Below are positions 11,792-23,207 of a DNA stretch of 64,000 bases, piece by piece. Position 1 is the stretch's first letter, and the number at the start of each line of letters is the position of its first letter. The position numbers and the translations under genes are program-made. The notes under the pieces are model-generated. The model was not told the origin of the DNA. It did no database searches and was given only the letters and a program-made list of their open reading frames with translations. The stretch comes from Sorghum bicolor. Its lineage: Eukaryota; Streptophyta; Magnoliopsida; Poales; Poaceae. The stretch covers positions 6,719,894 through 6,783,893 of the forward strand of contig NC_012873.2 in the NCBI RefSeq assembly GCF_000003195.3. The letters run 5' to 3'.

Positions 11792-12283
11792 TGACTTAAA
11801 AATTTTAAATTGCAAGGTGTTTGAAAGTATTGAGTACGCCCTGTGTATATACACATCTGAATACTCACTGTGTAGTCGTGTATGAAGAAAGGTGGCTCGT
11901 AGCCTAGCACCAAAAGCATCAGAAAGCAAAACTCAAAAAAAAAGAAGTCATATTTTAATAAATCAATCGGTTTTGAGCATGTTTGGTTGATGCAGCCGTG
12001 TTAAGGTCGTGTCCATTCCTTCGTCTTAAAAAAGTTACATTGTAGCATAATGGATTCACGAATATATAAATCCTGAAATAGACAATAAAAGTTAATTCGA
12101 ATTTCTTACTGGTAGACACTAATTACCAGCGCAAAATAATATGATTGTTCGGGTATCTGCAGTCACTGTCCGAAATTGTATTTAGTTAGGTCGGGTTCGG
12201 GTACAAATTCAGGTAGTTCGGGTTCAGGTATTGGGTAACAGGTAGTTTGTTGCCCAGGCTTAGACACCAACACTATTGGAAAT

Positions 12284-12481
12284 ATGGCGCGAGCGGAACA
12301 GCAGAATCTGAAGGTAGGCAGGTCCATGTCACAAATTCTAAGCGATATTCAGGATGAAGCAAAGACCTGGGTTTACGCAGGAAACAAAGGTTTACAGCGG
12401 TTGCTTTCTTCATCGATTGACCTTGACGCCCATGGCCAGCAAGCTGTAGTTAGTGAGGTTGTAGTGGCTTCCAATATGTAA
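12284..12481 (+). pseudogene. Possible LINE ORF2 C-terminal remnant
   Basis: A 65-codon frame starting at an ATG contains SMSQILSDIQDEAKTWVYAG followed by NKGLQRL. This resembles the tail of plant non-LTR retrotransposon polyproteins, where a pattern like I..I..EA..W..AG..L follows the zf-RVT region. Nothing upstream continues the frame as RT, and no poly(A) tract or target duplication was found. It could equally be a random ORF. The preceding 12150-12250 segment is rich in TCGGGTTCGGGT motifs. Confidence 0.3.
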
Positions 12482-12564
12482 TCTCTTAATCTTCCTACTA
12501 GGGGTGGGCTTGGGGCTCAATTTCTGAGACCAGAGCAAAAGGGGACAGTGACGGACGCATCTTA

Positions 12565-13382
12565 GAGCAACTCCAAGAGATGCCCAACCACAGCCCCAAA
12601 ACGAAATTTTAGAAGCTGAGGTGTAAATTTTGCTCCAACAGCTCCCCTTTGTTTCTCCTAAAATTACCGCTCCCCCAAATTTCTCCCCTGCGGCCCTCAT
12701 ATCTGCAACACGCTGAAGCTCCCCCAATCCTCTCTCGTGCATGCAAATTCACTGGCTACTCTGTGTGGGTCTCTCGTGAGGGCAGCGATACGCGACACTC
12801 AGTGATTGCTGCCGGCAACGACGATGCAAATAAAAAAACAAGGAAACATCACCCGCTGCCAAAATTTAATTGGGCCTTGTTTAGTTCTGAAAAAATTTCG
12901 GATTTCGCTACTGTAGCACTTTCGTTTTTATTTGACAAATATTATCCAATCATGAACTAACTAGGATCAAAAGATTCGTCTCACGATTTACAGACAAATT
13001 GTGTAATTAGTTTTTGTTTTCCTCTATATTTAATGCTTCATGCATGTGCCGTAAGATTCGATGTGACCGGGAATTTTGAAAACTTTTTGGATTTCGAGGT
13101 GAACTAAACAAGGCCTTGCTATGTGTGGCTTAAATATTTGCATGAAAAAAAAACAAAGGCCAAACCTAGCTAACTTGATGATATAGTTTGTTGTCAACCA
13201 AGGAAATGTAGGTGCCACCGATCCAACTATTCTGATCTCCATCCTACTAATTGTGATGTGGTAGAACCGGAAAATATTGGAGAACTGCTGTAGGAGGAGT
13301 TGATTTTGGGAAAAAAAAATTTTGCAGAGCCCCAACATATTGTTTTGGGAGGGTAATTTTTGGTGAACTTTTGGAGTTGCTC
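12565..13382. mobile_element. PIF/Harbinger-like non-autonomous TIR element
   Basis: The left end GAGCAACTCCAA and right end TTGGAGTTGCTC are inverted and flanked by TTA on both sides (12562-12564 and 13383-13385). The TTA target and TIR style fit PIF/Harbinger. There is no transposase. A separate MITE (12873-13115) has inserted inside it. Confidence 0.7.
12873..13115 (-). mobile_element. Tourist-like MITE (GGCCTTGTTTAGTT family), nested
   Basis: 243 bp from GGCCTTGTTTAGTT to AACTAAACAAGGCC, flanked by TTG on both sides. It lies within the larger TIR element at 12565-13382, so it is the younger insertion. Orientation is arbitrary; it is opposite to the copy at 30133. Confidence 0.75.
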
Positions 13383-13642
13383 TTACGCCATATGTAAATG
13401 TTTTCTAAACCACTTGCTTATTAATGAAAACCGGTCTTCCGGATCTTTTGAAAAAAAAAAGATAACTAGACCCGTTGGCCTTTTGACTCCTTGAAACTAT
13501 GAGATAGTATCTTTGCTAATGCCAATAATTTAGACACTATACATAGAAACCATATTTCTAATTGTATAGTTCTTTCAAAAAAATTCAACTATATGTGTTT
13601 TCTCTCTCTGCCATCTACTTATATTGGTTCATAGTTTCTTCG

Positions 13643-14470
13643 GAGCATCTCCAATAGTTATGCAATTGGACTATGCATTCTAAAAATTTGCTAAAAACCT
13701 TAAAAATTGCTCTCCAACAGTTATGCATTTGACTTATGCATTTTGGCAAACTTGGCATTTGATGGATCAAACTTGGTATTTTTGCATAGGCACAATGGCT
13801 TGACAATTTTGATATCCCAAGTTTTCTGGACTCCTTGTCGTGCGCGACCTCCCCACGCGCTGCGGTAGTTTCTCGCGAGGACTCCTCCTCCCCCCGCGAA
13901 CTCTTCTTTCCCCCGCGCCGCCGCCTCCTTTCTTCACGCCGCCTCTTTTCTTTCCCCGCACATGGTTCCTGGTTCCAAGATGGGGTCCGAGCAGCAGGTT
14001 GGAGCAGATCTTACCGGCCTGGAGCAAGCAGCAACGTGGACCGGCCAGTGACCTCGAAGGCTTGGTGCGGAATGATGGGGAGAAGGCCGCGACGGACCTG
14101 GAGGCCGCGCGCGACGTGAACTCTGCGACCTGCGACTTCGTGGACTACTGGCGCGCGACGGAACTCTGGCGAACTGCGACTTCGTGGACTAGCGGACCGG
14201 GAGTCCGCGATTCAGAGAAACGGCGGTGACTTGCGACTTCGTGGACTGGCGGTGACGGAAATTCCCATGCAGAGGAAAAATCACGCGCGAAGCGCGCCAA
14301 ACGAAAAAAGATCCCGGACAAAAAAAGTTGGGTCCACTATTTTGGGAAATGCCAAGTCAAAAATGCCAAACACTTGGAGATGGACTTATTTTTCCTTTGG
14401 CAAAACGTTTAGGGACTTGGCAAATTCCAACAAATGGCAAATTTCAATTGCATAACGGTTGGAGATGCTC
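13643..14470. mobile_element. GAGCATCTCC-type TIR element with GC-rich core
   Basis: The left end GAGCATCTCCAATAGTTATG is inverted at the right end (CATAACGGTTGGAGATGCTC). About 200 bp at the left end and the last 180 bp are AT-rich. The middle, about 13840-14290, is GC-rich and carries three copies of CTGCGACTTCGTGGACT (or a one-base variant). A long open frame (13840-14229) has no recognised domain. The core may be captured host DNA, as in Pack-type elements. No matching target duplication was found. Confidence 0.6.
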
Positions 14471-15258
14471 TATTTGCCCCATCTCTCTTTTTTTATTCTA
14501 ATGCCATATCATTGTTTTGCCTATTACCCTATTCAATGAACATAGAAATTATTTACTTTCCGCATTGGGAGTGTTTCAAAGCTATTCTCAGCAGAGAGAG
14601 TTTCGTAACAATATTTTCAAGACTATCACATCATTTTAAAAATAAAATAAAACATATGTCCTCAATGCATAGTTCCATTCTATTGTTTCATAAATATTTA
14701 ATTTCATGACTCATATGGAGTTAATAATCATGCCAAGAGAGGGTTTCATCTAAACGAAACAAACTTATTCTCTCTTCTTAAAAATATTATAACATCAGCA
14801 AAAATATCTATGTGGTATCTTATTGAGTGCGAATAAATGGCCTAAGGCTAACCTTAGTGAAGTTTTATGTCCTAGATTTCAAAACTTCTATGCATTAAAA
14901 ATAATGTAGATTAATTTTTTTGTATGAAATTCATTTTACTTGTGCGAAACTTTGATCATCTCTCTTTATCAATATTATGACATATGAACATACATTTTTT
15001 TAAATACCCATAAAGCTCTCATGAAATCCACAAAGGTCCTATTTTGTTGACCTGTGGCTTTTGAAAAAGCTGTTGTGGGATGCAGGCTGTGAGAAAAGTC
15101 AAAAGCCCTTTGGTTGAACAGCTGTGGCTTTTTGTAAAAGCTACTACCACACTCACTTGCAAGTGCCCCACGTGTCATCCTCACATCCTATTCTTCTTCC
15201 TCTCGAATCGTGACCACAAATGGAGGGAGGAAGGCGCCATTGGAGGAGCTCATAGGGC
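14471..15258. other. Intergenic, no gene seen
   Basis: AT-rich sequence with short ORFs only and no recognisable RNA gene. The stretch near 15040-15150 (repeated GCTGTGGCTTTT-type motifs) looks repeat-derived. Confidence 0.4.
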
Positions 15259-15420
15259 CAGCGGCGAAGCTATATACAAGATAGTGGGTGCACATGCACC
15301 CAAAAAAATTAAACTAATTGAGTAAATCAATTTTTCACCATGGTTATAGCTAGAGTTTATGTTTTTATAAGAGAAATGCACCACCCTCTTATTTAATCTA
15401 GCTTCGCCATTGATAGGGGC
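15259..15420. mobile_element. Small MITE with GGCGAAGCTA ends
   Basis: CAGCGGCGAAGCTATAT on the left is inverted as TCTAGCTTCGCCATTG on the right, giving a roughly 160-bp element. Boundaries are approximate and no target duplication is certain. Confidence 0.4.
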
Positions 15421-15856
15421 ATCATCCGCGTGACTGGATAAGCTTGTTTGTGCGACTAGAGAGTAGTATCCAAGACAGGGAGAGGGACCACCAGAGGGAG
15501 AGGACCGTGGCAGGGCAGGGCGGCACGAGGCAGGGGATTGTGCCCGCCACCACGCGTCGGGGCAGAAGGACACGCTCACCACCGCGTCATCAGGGCAGGA
15601 GCCTGCGCCCTTCGCTAGGCATTGGGGCAGGGGGCCGTCAGGGCCGTGCTCGCTCCATCCGCCAACCATCGAGGCCACGCCCGCGCCCTCCACCGAACAT
15701 CGGGGTAGGGGCGGTCGGGGGTGCCCGTGTTGAGGCAGAGCAGTGCTCACACCGGAGCCACCGCCGGAGCTGTGGCCATGCCGGTGCTTGCGCTGGGATG
15801 CGACTTGAGCTCGCGAAGAAGAGAAAAGGTCGCTTGGAGGATAAAAAACGAACTAA
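15421..15856. other. GC-rich segment with loosely repeated GGGGCAGG motifs
   Basis: Open on both strands because of base composition. The predicted products are R/P/G-rich without a domain. TCGGGGCAG/CATTGGGGCAG motifs recur about every 40-60 bp. I see no basis for a gene. Confidence 0.4.
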
Positions 15857-16089
15857 GGTCTTGTTTAGTTCCCACCCAACAACTTTTCATCCCATCCCAT
15901 CGAATATTTGGACATATGCATGGAACATCAAATATAGTCAAAAAATAACTAATTGCATAGTTTGCATACATTTTGCGAGACGAATCTTTTAAACCTAGTT
16001 ATACCATGATTAGACATTAATTGCTATAGTTACACTATTCTACGTACCACCCAAAAAAAATCTTTTCAAGGTGCAAACTAAACAAGCGC
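15857..16089 (+). mobile_element. Tourist-like MITE (GGCCTTGTTTAGTT family)
   Basis: About 233 bp. GGTCTTGTTTAGTTCCC on the left, AAACTAAACAAGCGC on the right, TAA on each side. The inner ACGAATCTTTTAA and CATGATTAGACA segments match the other copies. Confidence 0.65.
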
Positions 16090-16354
16090 TAATACGTATG
16101 TAACCATTGACAGGTGGGTAAGTTTTTGTCCTAAAAGCCAGTGAAAGCAAAGGTGAAGATGCTTTTAGATTTGTACTGCACTGAAAACTGCTTTTAGGCA
16201 AAAACATATATTGTTTTTGAGCTCTTTGGCTAAGTTTTTGGGTTTTTGGGGGGTAAAAGCCACATCCAAAAGTCTAACCAAACATCCCCTAAGATGCTTG
16301 CCTCAAAAAAAAGATCCTACCACTTGCAAAAAAAATAGCCTAACGTACACTAAT

Positions 16355-16578
16355 CTACTTTCTCCGTCTTTAAATAATTATCGTCGTGATGTGCATGCCA
16401 CAAGTTTGACTTTATTTATAAAAAATACATATAATATTTATGTCTCTAAATAAATTTATTAAAAACTAGATTCAAAGATTTTTCTAACAATACTAATTAT
16501 ATTAATAAATATTATTATTTTTTTAAAATATATATTTCGCGAAAGTTGTTTCTGACGAATCGAAACGATACTTATTTA
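16355..16578. mobile_element. Stowaway-like MITE, right end lost
   Basis: Starts TACTTTCTCCGTCTTTAAAT. Its interior matches 9884-10006. The right terminal repeat is missing and a Tourist-like MITE begins directly after it. Confidence 0.5.
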
Positions 16579-16821
16579 GGCCTTGTTTAGTTCCCAAAAA
16601 ATTTTGTAAAATTTTTCAGATTCCTAGTTACATCGAATCTTTAGACGTATACATGAAGTATTAAATACAGACGAAAATAAAAACTAATTACACAGTTTGG
16701 TTGGAATTGACGAGACGAATCTTTTGAACGTAGTTAGTCTATAATTGAATAATATTTGTCAAATACAAACGAAATTGGTACTATTCACATTTTGCAAAAT
16801 ATTTTGCAAGTAAACAAGACA
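16579..16821 (+). mobile_element. Tourist-like MITE (GGCCTTGTTTAGTT family)
   Basis: GGCCTTGTTTAGTTCCC on the left, a degraded GTAAACAAGAC on the right, TTA before and TTA one base after. The inner GACGAGACGAATCTTTTGA is well kept. Confidence 0.65.
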
Positions 16822-17422
16822 TTAGTAAAATGAGACTAGGAGAACCTGCCAGCGCGCACGAATGGATGTGATGACCAGTGTGATATGCATGGTGGCATGG
16901 TGCGGCTCCATTTCCGGGCCATTCTCGGCATGGGTACCATGCCAGCAGCGCATAGATCATGGGCGCCGGCCGGCGGTGTCAGTCAGATCTGGCGCGTGAA
17001 TCTGCACCGCCGCCGCCGCTACACTTTGACTTACGCGTAGATCCATCATACGGAGTAGTGACTCTCTGAGTCTCTGACCAAGCAAGCGAGCATTGATGCC
17101 GCCGCCGCTCTCAGCGTAGGAAGGAACTGCACCGGCCGCGCGAGACAAAGAAACGTTCGGCGCGAGGGGGAATTATCAGAGGCGCCGTTCCATTCGCGAC
17201 ACCGGTGGTGACCCGAAAATGTCGAGAGCAGTTGAGAAAAGATGAACTCATCCAAAGTCCGTAACCGGACCAATTTGGCGGTAATCTTCTTCGTCTCCTT
17301 GGTCCCTTTCAAAGCACGTAGTACGCCAAATGGCCAAAAGCTATCTCGACCGCGACGACTGCGGCGGTACGTGCGGCCGCCGGCATTAGGCTGCTGGTCT
17401 CCCTCACTCCGCTCTTCCATAG
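16822..17422. other. Intergenic, no gene seen
   Basis: Moderately GC-rich with short overlapping ORFs on both strands. Nothing resembles a known protein or an exon series. Confidence 0.4.
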
Positions 17423-17685
17423 TATTCTCTCCATTCCAAATTACAAGTCATTCCAAGAATTTTAGAAAGTCAAAGCATTTTCACGTTTGACCAAAATTAT
17501 AGAAAGAAATACTAAGATTTGTAACGTAAAGTGAGTATACTATAAAAATATAATTAAGGAAGAATCTAATGATATTTAGTTGGTATCATAATAATAATTA
17601 TTTTATCATATAAATTTGGTCAAACTTAGAAAAAATTGACTCTCAAAGATATTGGAATGACTTACAATTTGGAATGGAGAGAGTA
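17423..17685. mobile_element. Stowaway-like MITE
   Basis: 263 bp. TATTCTCTCCATTCCAAATT on the left is inverted as AATTTGGAATGGAGAGAGTA on the right, with TA ends. The inverted match extends through CATTCCA. Confidence 0.75.
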
Positions 17686-17724
17686 GTACGGAGTAGCTAC
17701 AAGACGGGTCTCCCTCCCTTATTC

Positions 17725-18170
17725 CGCCTTGTTTAGTTCCAAAATTTTTTGAAAAAACAACACTGTAGTACTTTCGTTTTTATTTGACAAATATTGTCCA
17801 ATCATGGAGTAACTAGGTTTAAAAGATTCGTCTCACGATTTACAGACAAACCGTGTAATTAATTTTTATTCTCATCTATATTTAATGCTCTATGCATATG
17901 CCGCAAGATTCGATGTGATGGGAAATTTTGAAAAGTTTTTAGTTTTTGGGGTGCTAAAACCTGTTCAAGATTCTCTGTCACATCAAATCTTGCGGCACAT
18001 GTATGGAACATTAAATATAGTTAAAAACAAAAACTAATTGTACAGTTGTATGTAAATCGCGGGACGAATCTTTTAAGCCTAATTACTCTATGATTGGACA
18101 ACGTTTGTCAAATAAAAACAAAAATACTACAATGTCAAAATACAAAATCTTTTTGAATCTAAACAAGGCC
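17725..18170. mobile_element. Head-to-head dimer of the Tourist-like MITE (long palindrome)
   Basis: Two copies of the GGCCTTGTTTAGTT family lie in opposite orientation with almost no spacer. The left arm (about 17725-17955) runs in the CACTGTAGTACTTTCG orientation. The right arm (about 17965-18170) runs in the CATCAAATCTTGCGGCAC orientation. Outer ends are CGCCTTGTTTAGTTCC and AATCTAAACAAGGCC. The RNA of either strand could fold into a hairpin of roughly 200 bp. Confidence 0.75.
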
Positions 18171-18707
18171 TAATAATGCAATAATAACTGGTGCCGTGCT
18201 TCGTTCAAAAAAAAAATGGTGCCGTGCGTGCGTGTGTGCCCACGCAGAGTTAAAGCGCAGGCGACAAAACACTTGTCCAACAGCTGACCAAATCCAATCA
18301 TCTGAAGTTCTCTGAACCTGATCCGAGGTGGAATGAAGCCTGCATGCGCTGCTGTCGCGCCGCACGCCGCCGCCGGCATCCGTCGAGAATATCGGCACGA
18401 GCAGGAGAGAATGTTGGTGCGCCGCTAGTCGCCTCGCGATCACGACAAGTGCACAACGGTCCACAGCCCCCTCGCACACAGAAGACACAGACGGTAGGGG
18501 TGGATTTAGATGGAATGGCTAGGTATGGAATTCATTGTAGCACACTATTTACAGAGTTTTAATTTGAGATTTAATATGAATACGAATGTTATTCGATGTG
18601 AACGCAAAACAGATATTTGAATTCGGATTCAAGTTCAGATACCTACTTGCTTGATCAATAGTTTTAATGCGTAGAACAAAATTGTGCAAGTGGCCATTTA
18701 AATTTGA
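18171..18707. other. Intergenic, nothing recognised
   Basis: A short GC-rich patch (18220-18480) is open on both strands but lacks domains. No gene is supported. Confidence 0.4.
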
Positions 18708-18950
18708 GCCTTGTTTAGTTCTAATTTTTTTTGCAAAATAGACATTATAGCATTTCCGTTTGTATTTGATAAATATTGTCTAATTATAGACTAACTAAGC
18801 TCAAAAGATTCGTCTTGCAAATTACAGGCAAACTGTGCAATTACTTATTATTTTTTATCTATATTTAATGCTTGATGTATGCGCCGTAATATTCAATGTG
18901 ACAGGAAATCTGAAATTTTTTTTGCATTTTTTTTTGAACTAAACAAGGCC
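18708..18950 (-). mobile_element. Tourist-like MITE (GGCCTTGTTTAGTT family)
   Basis: AGCCTTGTTTAGTTCTAA on the left, GAACTAAACAAGGCC on the right, with inner CTCAAAAGATTCGTCTTGC. Poly(T) runs near the right end are expanded. Confidence 0.65.
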
Positions 18951-18968
18951 ATAACACATCTAGATAGA

Positions 18969-19224
18969 TACTCACTCCGTATAGGATTTAGATGTCGTTT
19001 AGAACAACGATACAGTCTTTAAAACATAACTTTAACTTCTTAATTTTTATAGAAATATTTAGAAAAAAATGATATATGTATACTTTTATGAAAGTATTTT
19101 TCAAGACAAATCTATTCATATAATTTTCACATTTGCAAACTCAACAATTTTAAAGTTACTGATGATTTATATTCCCAATGTTTAACCCAAATATTGTCCA
19201 AAACGACATCTAAAAGAGGGAGTA
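18969..19224. mobile_element. Stowaway-like MITE
   Basis: 256 bp between TACTCACTCCGTATAGGATT and CATCTAAAAGAGGGAGTA. The internal inverted match GATGTCGTTT/AAACGACATC supports the pair. TA ends. Confidence 0.7.
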
Positions 19225-19349
19225 ACTCACCAAAATAAAATGTTTCTTAATAAATACTTAATAACTAACTAAATATATATACAAAATATATAACATTATT
19301 TCTTCAATATATGTGTATAAATATATTTATCAAAAAATAAATTAAAGTG

Positions 19350-20232
19350 CAAGTGTCCAACGCACAGAGCAGAGCAGCCACAATGCGTCAGATGTAGGTT
19401 CAGCGTCCGACATTGTTGACATTAGCGTTCGACGAGTGTTTCTCGCTCTCGCACAACTTCTCTGAAACGAAAACGCCTGAATCTAGCCTTACAAGCTTGG
19501 CGGGAGGGAGAGAGGAACTCAAACCCCTCTCTACCTTAGAAATTACATCTCCTTTGCAAATGTGCTAACACCACCAAATGTTCACCACCAAAGTGCAAGT
19601 GTGTAGCATTTTCACAAACATTTTTCCAAAGGAGTTAGCCTCTCAACTGACATCAGCAAAGTTAGATCGCTCAAGTGGCACTAGATGAACGATATACAAA
19701 CAAGTTTTCCCCTCTTGATAGTACGGTCATTTATCCTAAATTCAGTCATAATCTTCTCTACACACCTATGACCGGTGAAATGAAAATGCCCTAGATTATA
19801 CCTTTGTCTTGCGCTTTCCGTTCCATCCCCTCCAATGTTGATGCAACATATGCACCAACCAATCATCATATAATATGATCCACTTCATATCATCACAGAT
19901 CGTATTCGTTCATTGATCTTGACCTCACTACTTGCTCTTCACCGTCGCCTCGATCCATCGGCGTCAAGTCTTGCTCAAGCTTCACCGTCACACGCGGTCC
20001 CTCGCTTCAAAGCCTCTGACTTGCCCTTCACACTTGCAACTGGTCCATCAAGCCAAGCCTCATCTTAATCTTCTCCACCTTGGTCACATGACTCCATGTC
20101 ATGTCTCATATGCAATGAGCTCCTCCATCATCACATAATCACCTGTGAACTGATCTCTTGTGTATCTCACATAAACACTATTAATCCACCTAAATTATCA
20201 CTCAATTACCAAAACCAAACAAGGACCTTTCA
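19350..20232 (-). repeat. Solo or truncated LTR (TGAAAGGTCC type)
   Basis: On the minus strand the segment begins TGAAAGGTCCTTGTTTGG at 20232, a start I recognise from high-copy LTR retrotransposons of panicoid grasses. It continues through sequence typical of such LTRs (for example the complement of GGCTAACTCCTTTGG near 19630). No primer site, internal ORF or second LTR is nearby. The lower boundary is approximate. Confidence 0.5.
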
Positions 20233-21119
20233 GTATGTTAGCAATAACTAATGTTAGCATGGTTGACCATATAAATATGTCCTCGCTCCACAATTCCAAA
20301 ACCCTAAACTTCTATTTCAATCCTCACCGCCTAGGTCTCTCCTCTCCTAACATTTCCCCCGTAGCCTGAACCCTAATACATTGCATGACATCACCACCAC
20401 CTTCCTCACCCATTTCACTGCCCTACTCTTAGGTTTGTTGATGGAACAACCCCTTAATTTCCACCTCTGTCCACATGACACCATTCGATCACTACCGAGA
20501 AAGCTGCATATATGCCATATAGCACGATCTAGGGCATGATTGGCTTCGTGTTCCAAACCAGCATGGCTAGAACCATCAACCATCCGTGCTTGATGGATAC
20601 GGAAGAACTTGACTGCACGTCCCTGCTCTCTCATTCCGCACCATGTCTGTTGTACCACGAAGAAATGTATTTCAACCTCATTTCTCTAGAGTCAGGCCAA
20701 CAGACGCGTCCTACATCTCCCAAACGAGACCCAAACCCTTCCTCAACCAATCAAACATCTCGAATCAGTATCTCACAAGCCAAATTAAGCTGAATCCACC
20801 CAACAAATAACACCCTAGCGACCATGGAGCGGGAGCACCACGATTGCCATTGTCGTTCACGCTTATCTATCAATCTATGACTGGAGGGATTATATGCTAA
20901 CGTGGCTACCATGACATGTATGTATGTTCATCGATCAGGATCTGCCAACCCCGACTATTTTAGCTAATCCTCTATATATTAAGCTCTTGTTTAGTCATGA
21001 TTCTCAATAGAACATCATATCACACTAGCTTATTTGGTGGTAACCCCGATGTCTTGTTTTGCTAGATTCGCCCCATGAGCCTCAAAACTCAAAATCTCTA
21101 CAAACTGCATGCTGCTGGC
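20233..21119. other. Intergenic and 5' region of the DUF868 gene
   Basis: No protein-like ORF with a recognised domain. Small ORFs at 20347-20658 (-) and 20536-20793 (+) are not convincing. The last few hundred bases probably include the promoter of the next gene. Confidence 0.4.
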
Positions 21120-21127
21120 TATAAATA
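21120..21127 (+). promoter_or_regulatory. Candidate TATA box of the DUF868 gene
   Basis: TATAAATA about 630 bp upstream of the preferred ATG. If used, transcription would start near 21150 and leave a roughly 600-nt leader that may contain an intron. Motif and position only. Confidence 0.35.
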
Positions 21128-21749
21128 GTAGCAACCGACTAACAAGGCAGCACGTAATTTGGAGCTAGTCCAGTGGGCATGATCGTCCCACCTGTATAAT
21201 GTAGAAATATATCAAGAAAAAAAATTGCAGCTAATTTGAGGTGCCCATCTTGTTCTGTCTTCCGGCTGGGTCATTTCTTCATTTCCGTCAACCTTCTTTC
21301 TCGCGCCCAAACAGGAATTTTCTCGTTCTAAAAAATTAAGACACTCTCCACCACCATCGATCGATCGCAAAAGGACATGAATGTATGTTCATCACGTCGA
21401 ATTGTCCAGCCATTTTTCTTTTCTTGAACTTGAATTCTAGACTAGATTCATTTCATGTTCTTCGTTTGATTTGTTGTTTTCTTGCCTTTTCTCATTATTA
21501 TTATTTGCCCATTCAATTGATGCCGTTCGTGCCGACGCATGCAGCCCATGACGAGCGAGCATGGAGGAGCCTAGTTCTTGATCCTATCTCCCAACATGCT
21601 TGACGAACGCGACGACGACGAACGTTGGTCGAACGCCGCATGCCAATGCGGTTGATCTCATTCCGATTATCAATAATACGTCGCGATTCGGGCGGTTGAT
21701 TTTCTTGATCATGCACAAGCGATCCAAATCCTGCGAGCCGTACAGCAAG

Positions 21750-21967
21750 ATGGAGGAGCGTATCGGGTGCACCAGCAATGCCGCGACGTCCTGCGACGAC
21801 TCCGCCACCGGCAGGGCGCCGTCCTCGGCGGCCGCCGCGGCGCAGTGCTCCACGGTGTCGGTGTTCCTCGCCAAGATCAACGGCGTCGCGCGCCTCGTCA
21901 CCGCCGTCTGGAGCAAGAGCCTCATCAACCAGTCCTTCACCATCTCCATCGACCGGCCCGGGCCCGG

Positions 21968-21999
<32 letters not shown>

Positions 22000-22676
22000 G
22001 ACCGGTCACCCACAAGGTGGAGCTGAAGCCGTGGCCGTTCTGGAGCAAGAAGGGCGGCAAGGCGATGGACGTGGGCGGCGGCGACCGCGTCGACATGTTC
22101 TGGGACCTGCGCTCCGCCAAGTTCGCGGCGGGGGGGACCAGCCCGGAGCCCGCCGGCGGCTACTACGTCGCGCTGGTCAGCAACGACGAGGTCGTCCTTC
22201 TCCTCGGCGACTGCAAGAAGGACGCGTACAAGCGGACCAAGGCCCGGCCGTCGCTGGAGGACGCCGTGCTGGTGTGCCGCCGGGAGAGCGTGTTCGGCCG
22301 CCGCAGCTTCGCGGCGCGCGCGAGGCTCGACGCCAGGAGGAGCAAGGAGCACGAGATCGTCATCGAGTACGCGCTCGCCGCCGCGGGCTCCAGCAAGGAT
22401 CCCGAGATGTGGATCACGGTGGACGGCTTCGTGCTGCTGCACGTCAAGAGCCTGCAGTGGAAGTTCAGGGGCAACGAGACGCTGCTCGTCGACCAGGCGC
22501 CGGTGCAGGTCATCTGGGACGTGCACGACTGGCTCTTCGCCGGACCAGGCACGCAGGCGGTCTTCGTCTTCAAGCCCGGCGCACCGCCGGAGATCCAAGA
22601 GGACAGCGGAGGGAATGGCATCCAGGGTGAAGGGACTGACTTCTGTTTCTTCCTTCAGGCATGGAGGACGGAATGA
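21750..22676 (+). CDS. DUF868 family protein (plant-specific, function unknown)
   Basis: A single uninterrupted GC-rich exon encodes 308 residues. Family hallmarks in order are: STVSVFLAKINGVARLVTAVWSK near the N-terminus; WPFWSKKGGKAMDV; FWDLRSAKF; YYVALVSNDEVVLLLGD; YKRTKARP; the DPEMWITVDGF segment; LQWKFRGNET; VQVIWDVHDWLF; and a C-terminus ending QAWRTE, like the usual AWK.E tail. A seven- to eight-glycine run is local. I chose the ATG at 21750 (good context, MEERIG) because family members start at an equivalent point; an in-frame ATG at 21711 would add 13 residues. DUF868 proteins have no settled biochemical role. The last 18 codons are duplicated 2.9 kb downstream. The gene converges on the bL12m gene. 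Confidence 0.9.
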
Positions 22677-23207
22677 GGCGGTGACATATAGGATAGGGGT
22701 GAAATTTGAAGGGTAAGGCAATCATCATGTCCTTGCGTCACTGATCTGTTGATATGGATGACATTGAAAGCTTATCCAGCTTTACAAATTTGTAACGAGG
22801 AACACTTCAAGTGAATCGAAGTTTCTGTCACTGGAAATTCAATAGAACTTTTTTTACACTGCAATGTAACTGACATAGAGAAGATATCAGGGTATCTAAG
22901 CAACTGCAAAGTGTTTTTTGGTCATAGCAGATACAAGAAGAGCATCAAATTCATGGGCTCATGGCATTGGCTCTGATGGCCACATTCATCCACTTCACCA
23001 GAAAGGTTGTGTAGAGCCCAAAGAACTGCTTATTCTAGAACAAGTCATGACTATCATCTCACCCTGGTTACCACCGTAGCTGTAAACTATTTCCTCCATC
23101 GACATAAAGGCGCTGCAATGTGCAATCACAAATGCATGACCATGGCAACAAAAATAGGAAATAAAAAAAAAAAACAGGTGAGTTGTGTCTAGAAGAGCAT
23201 CCTTCGT
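22677..23207. other. Convergent 3' flanks of DUF868 and bL12m copy 1
   Basis: Holds the 3' UTRs of both genes; no further ORF is supported. The sequence is repeated downstream at 25568-26154 with more differences and indels than the coding part shows. Confidence 0.5.

Noticed and set aside
15030..16300. Possible large TIR element bounded by GTGGCTTTTGAAAAAGC and TAAAAGCCACATCC motifs
   Set aside because: The end match is short and loose, no target duplication is visible, and several independent MITEs lie inside.
21513..22721. 402-codon minus-strand ORF
   Set aside because: It is the antisense shadow of the DUF868 exon. The plus strand carries the conserved motifs.
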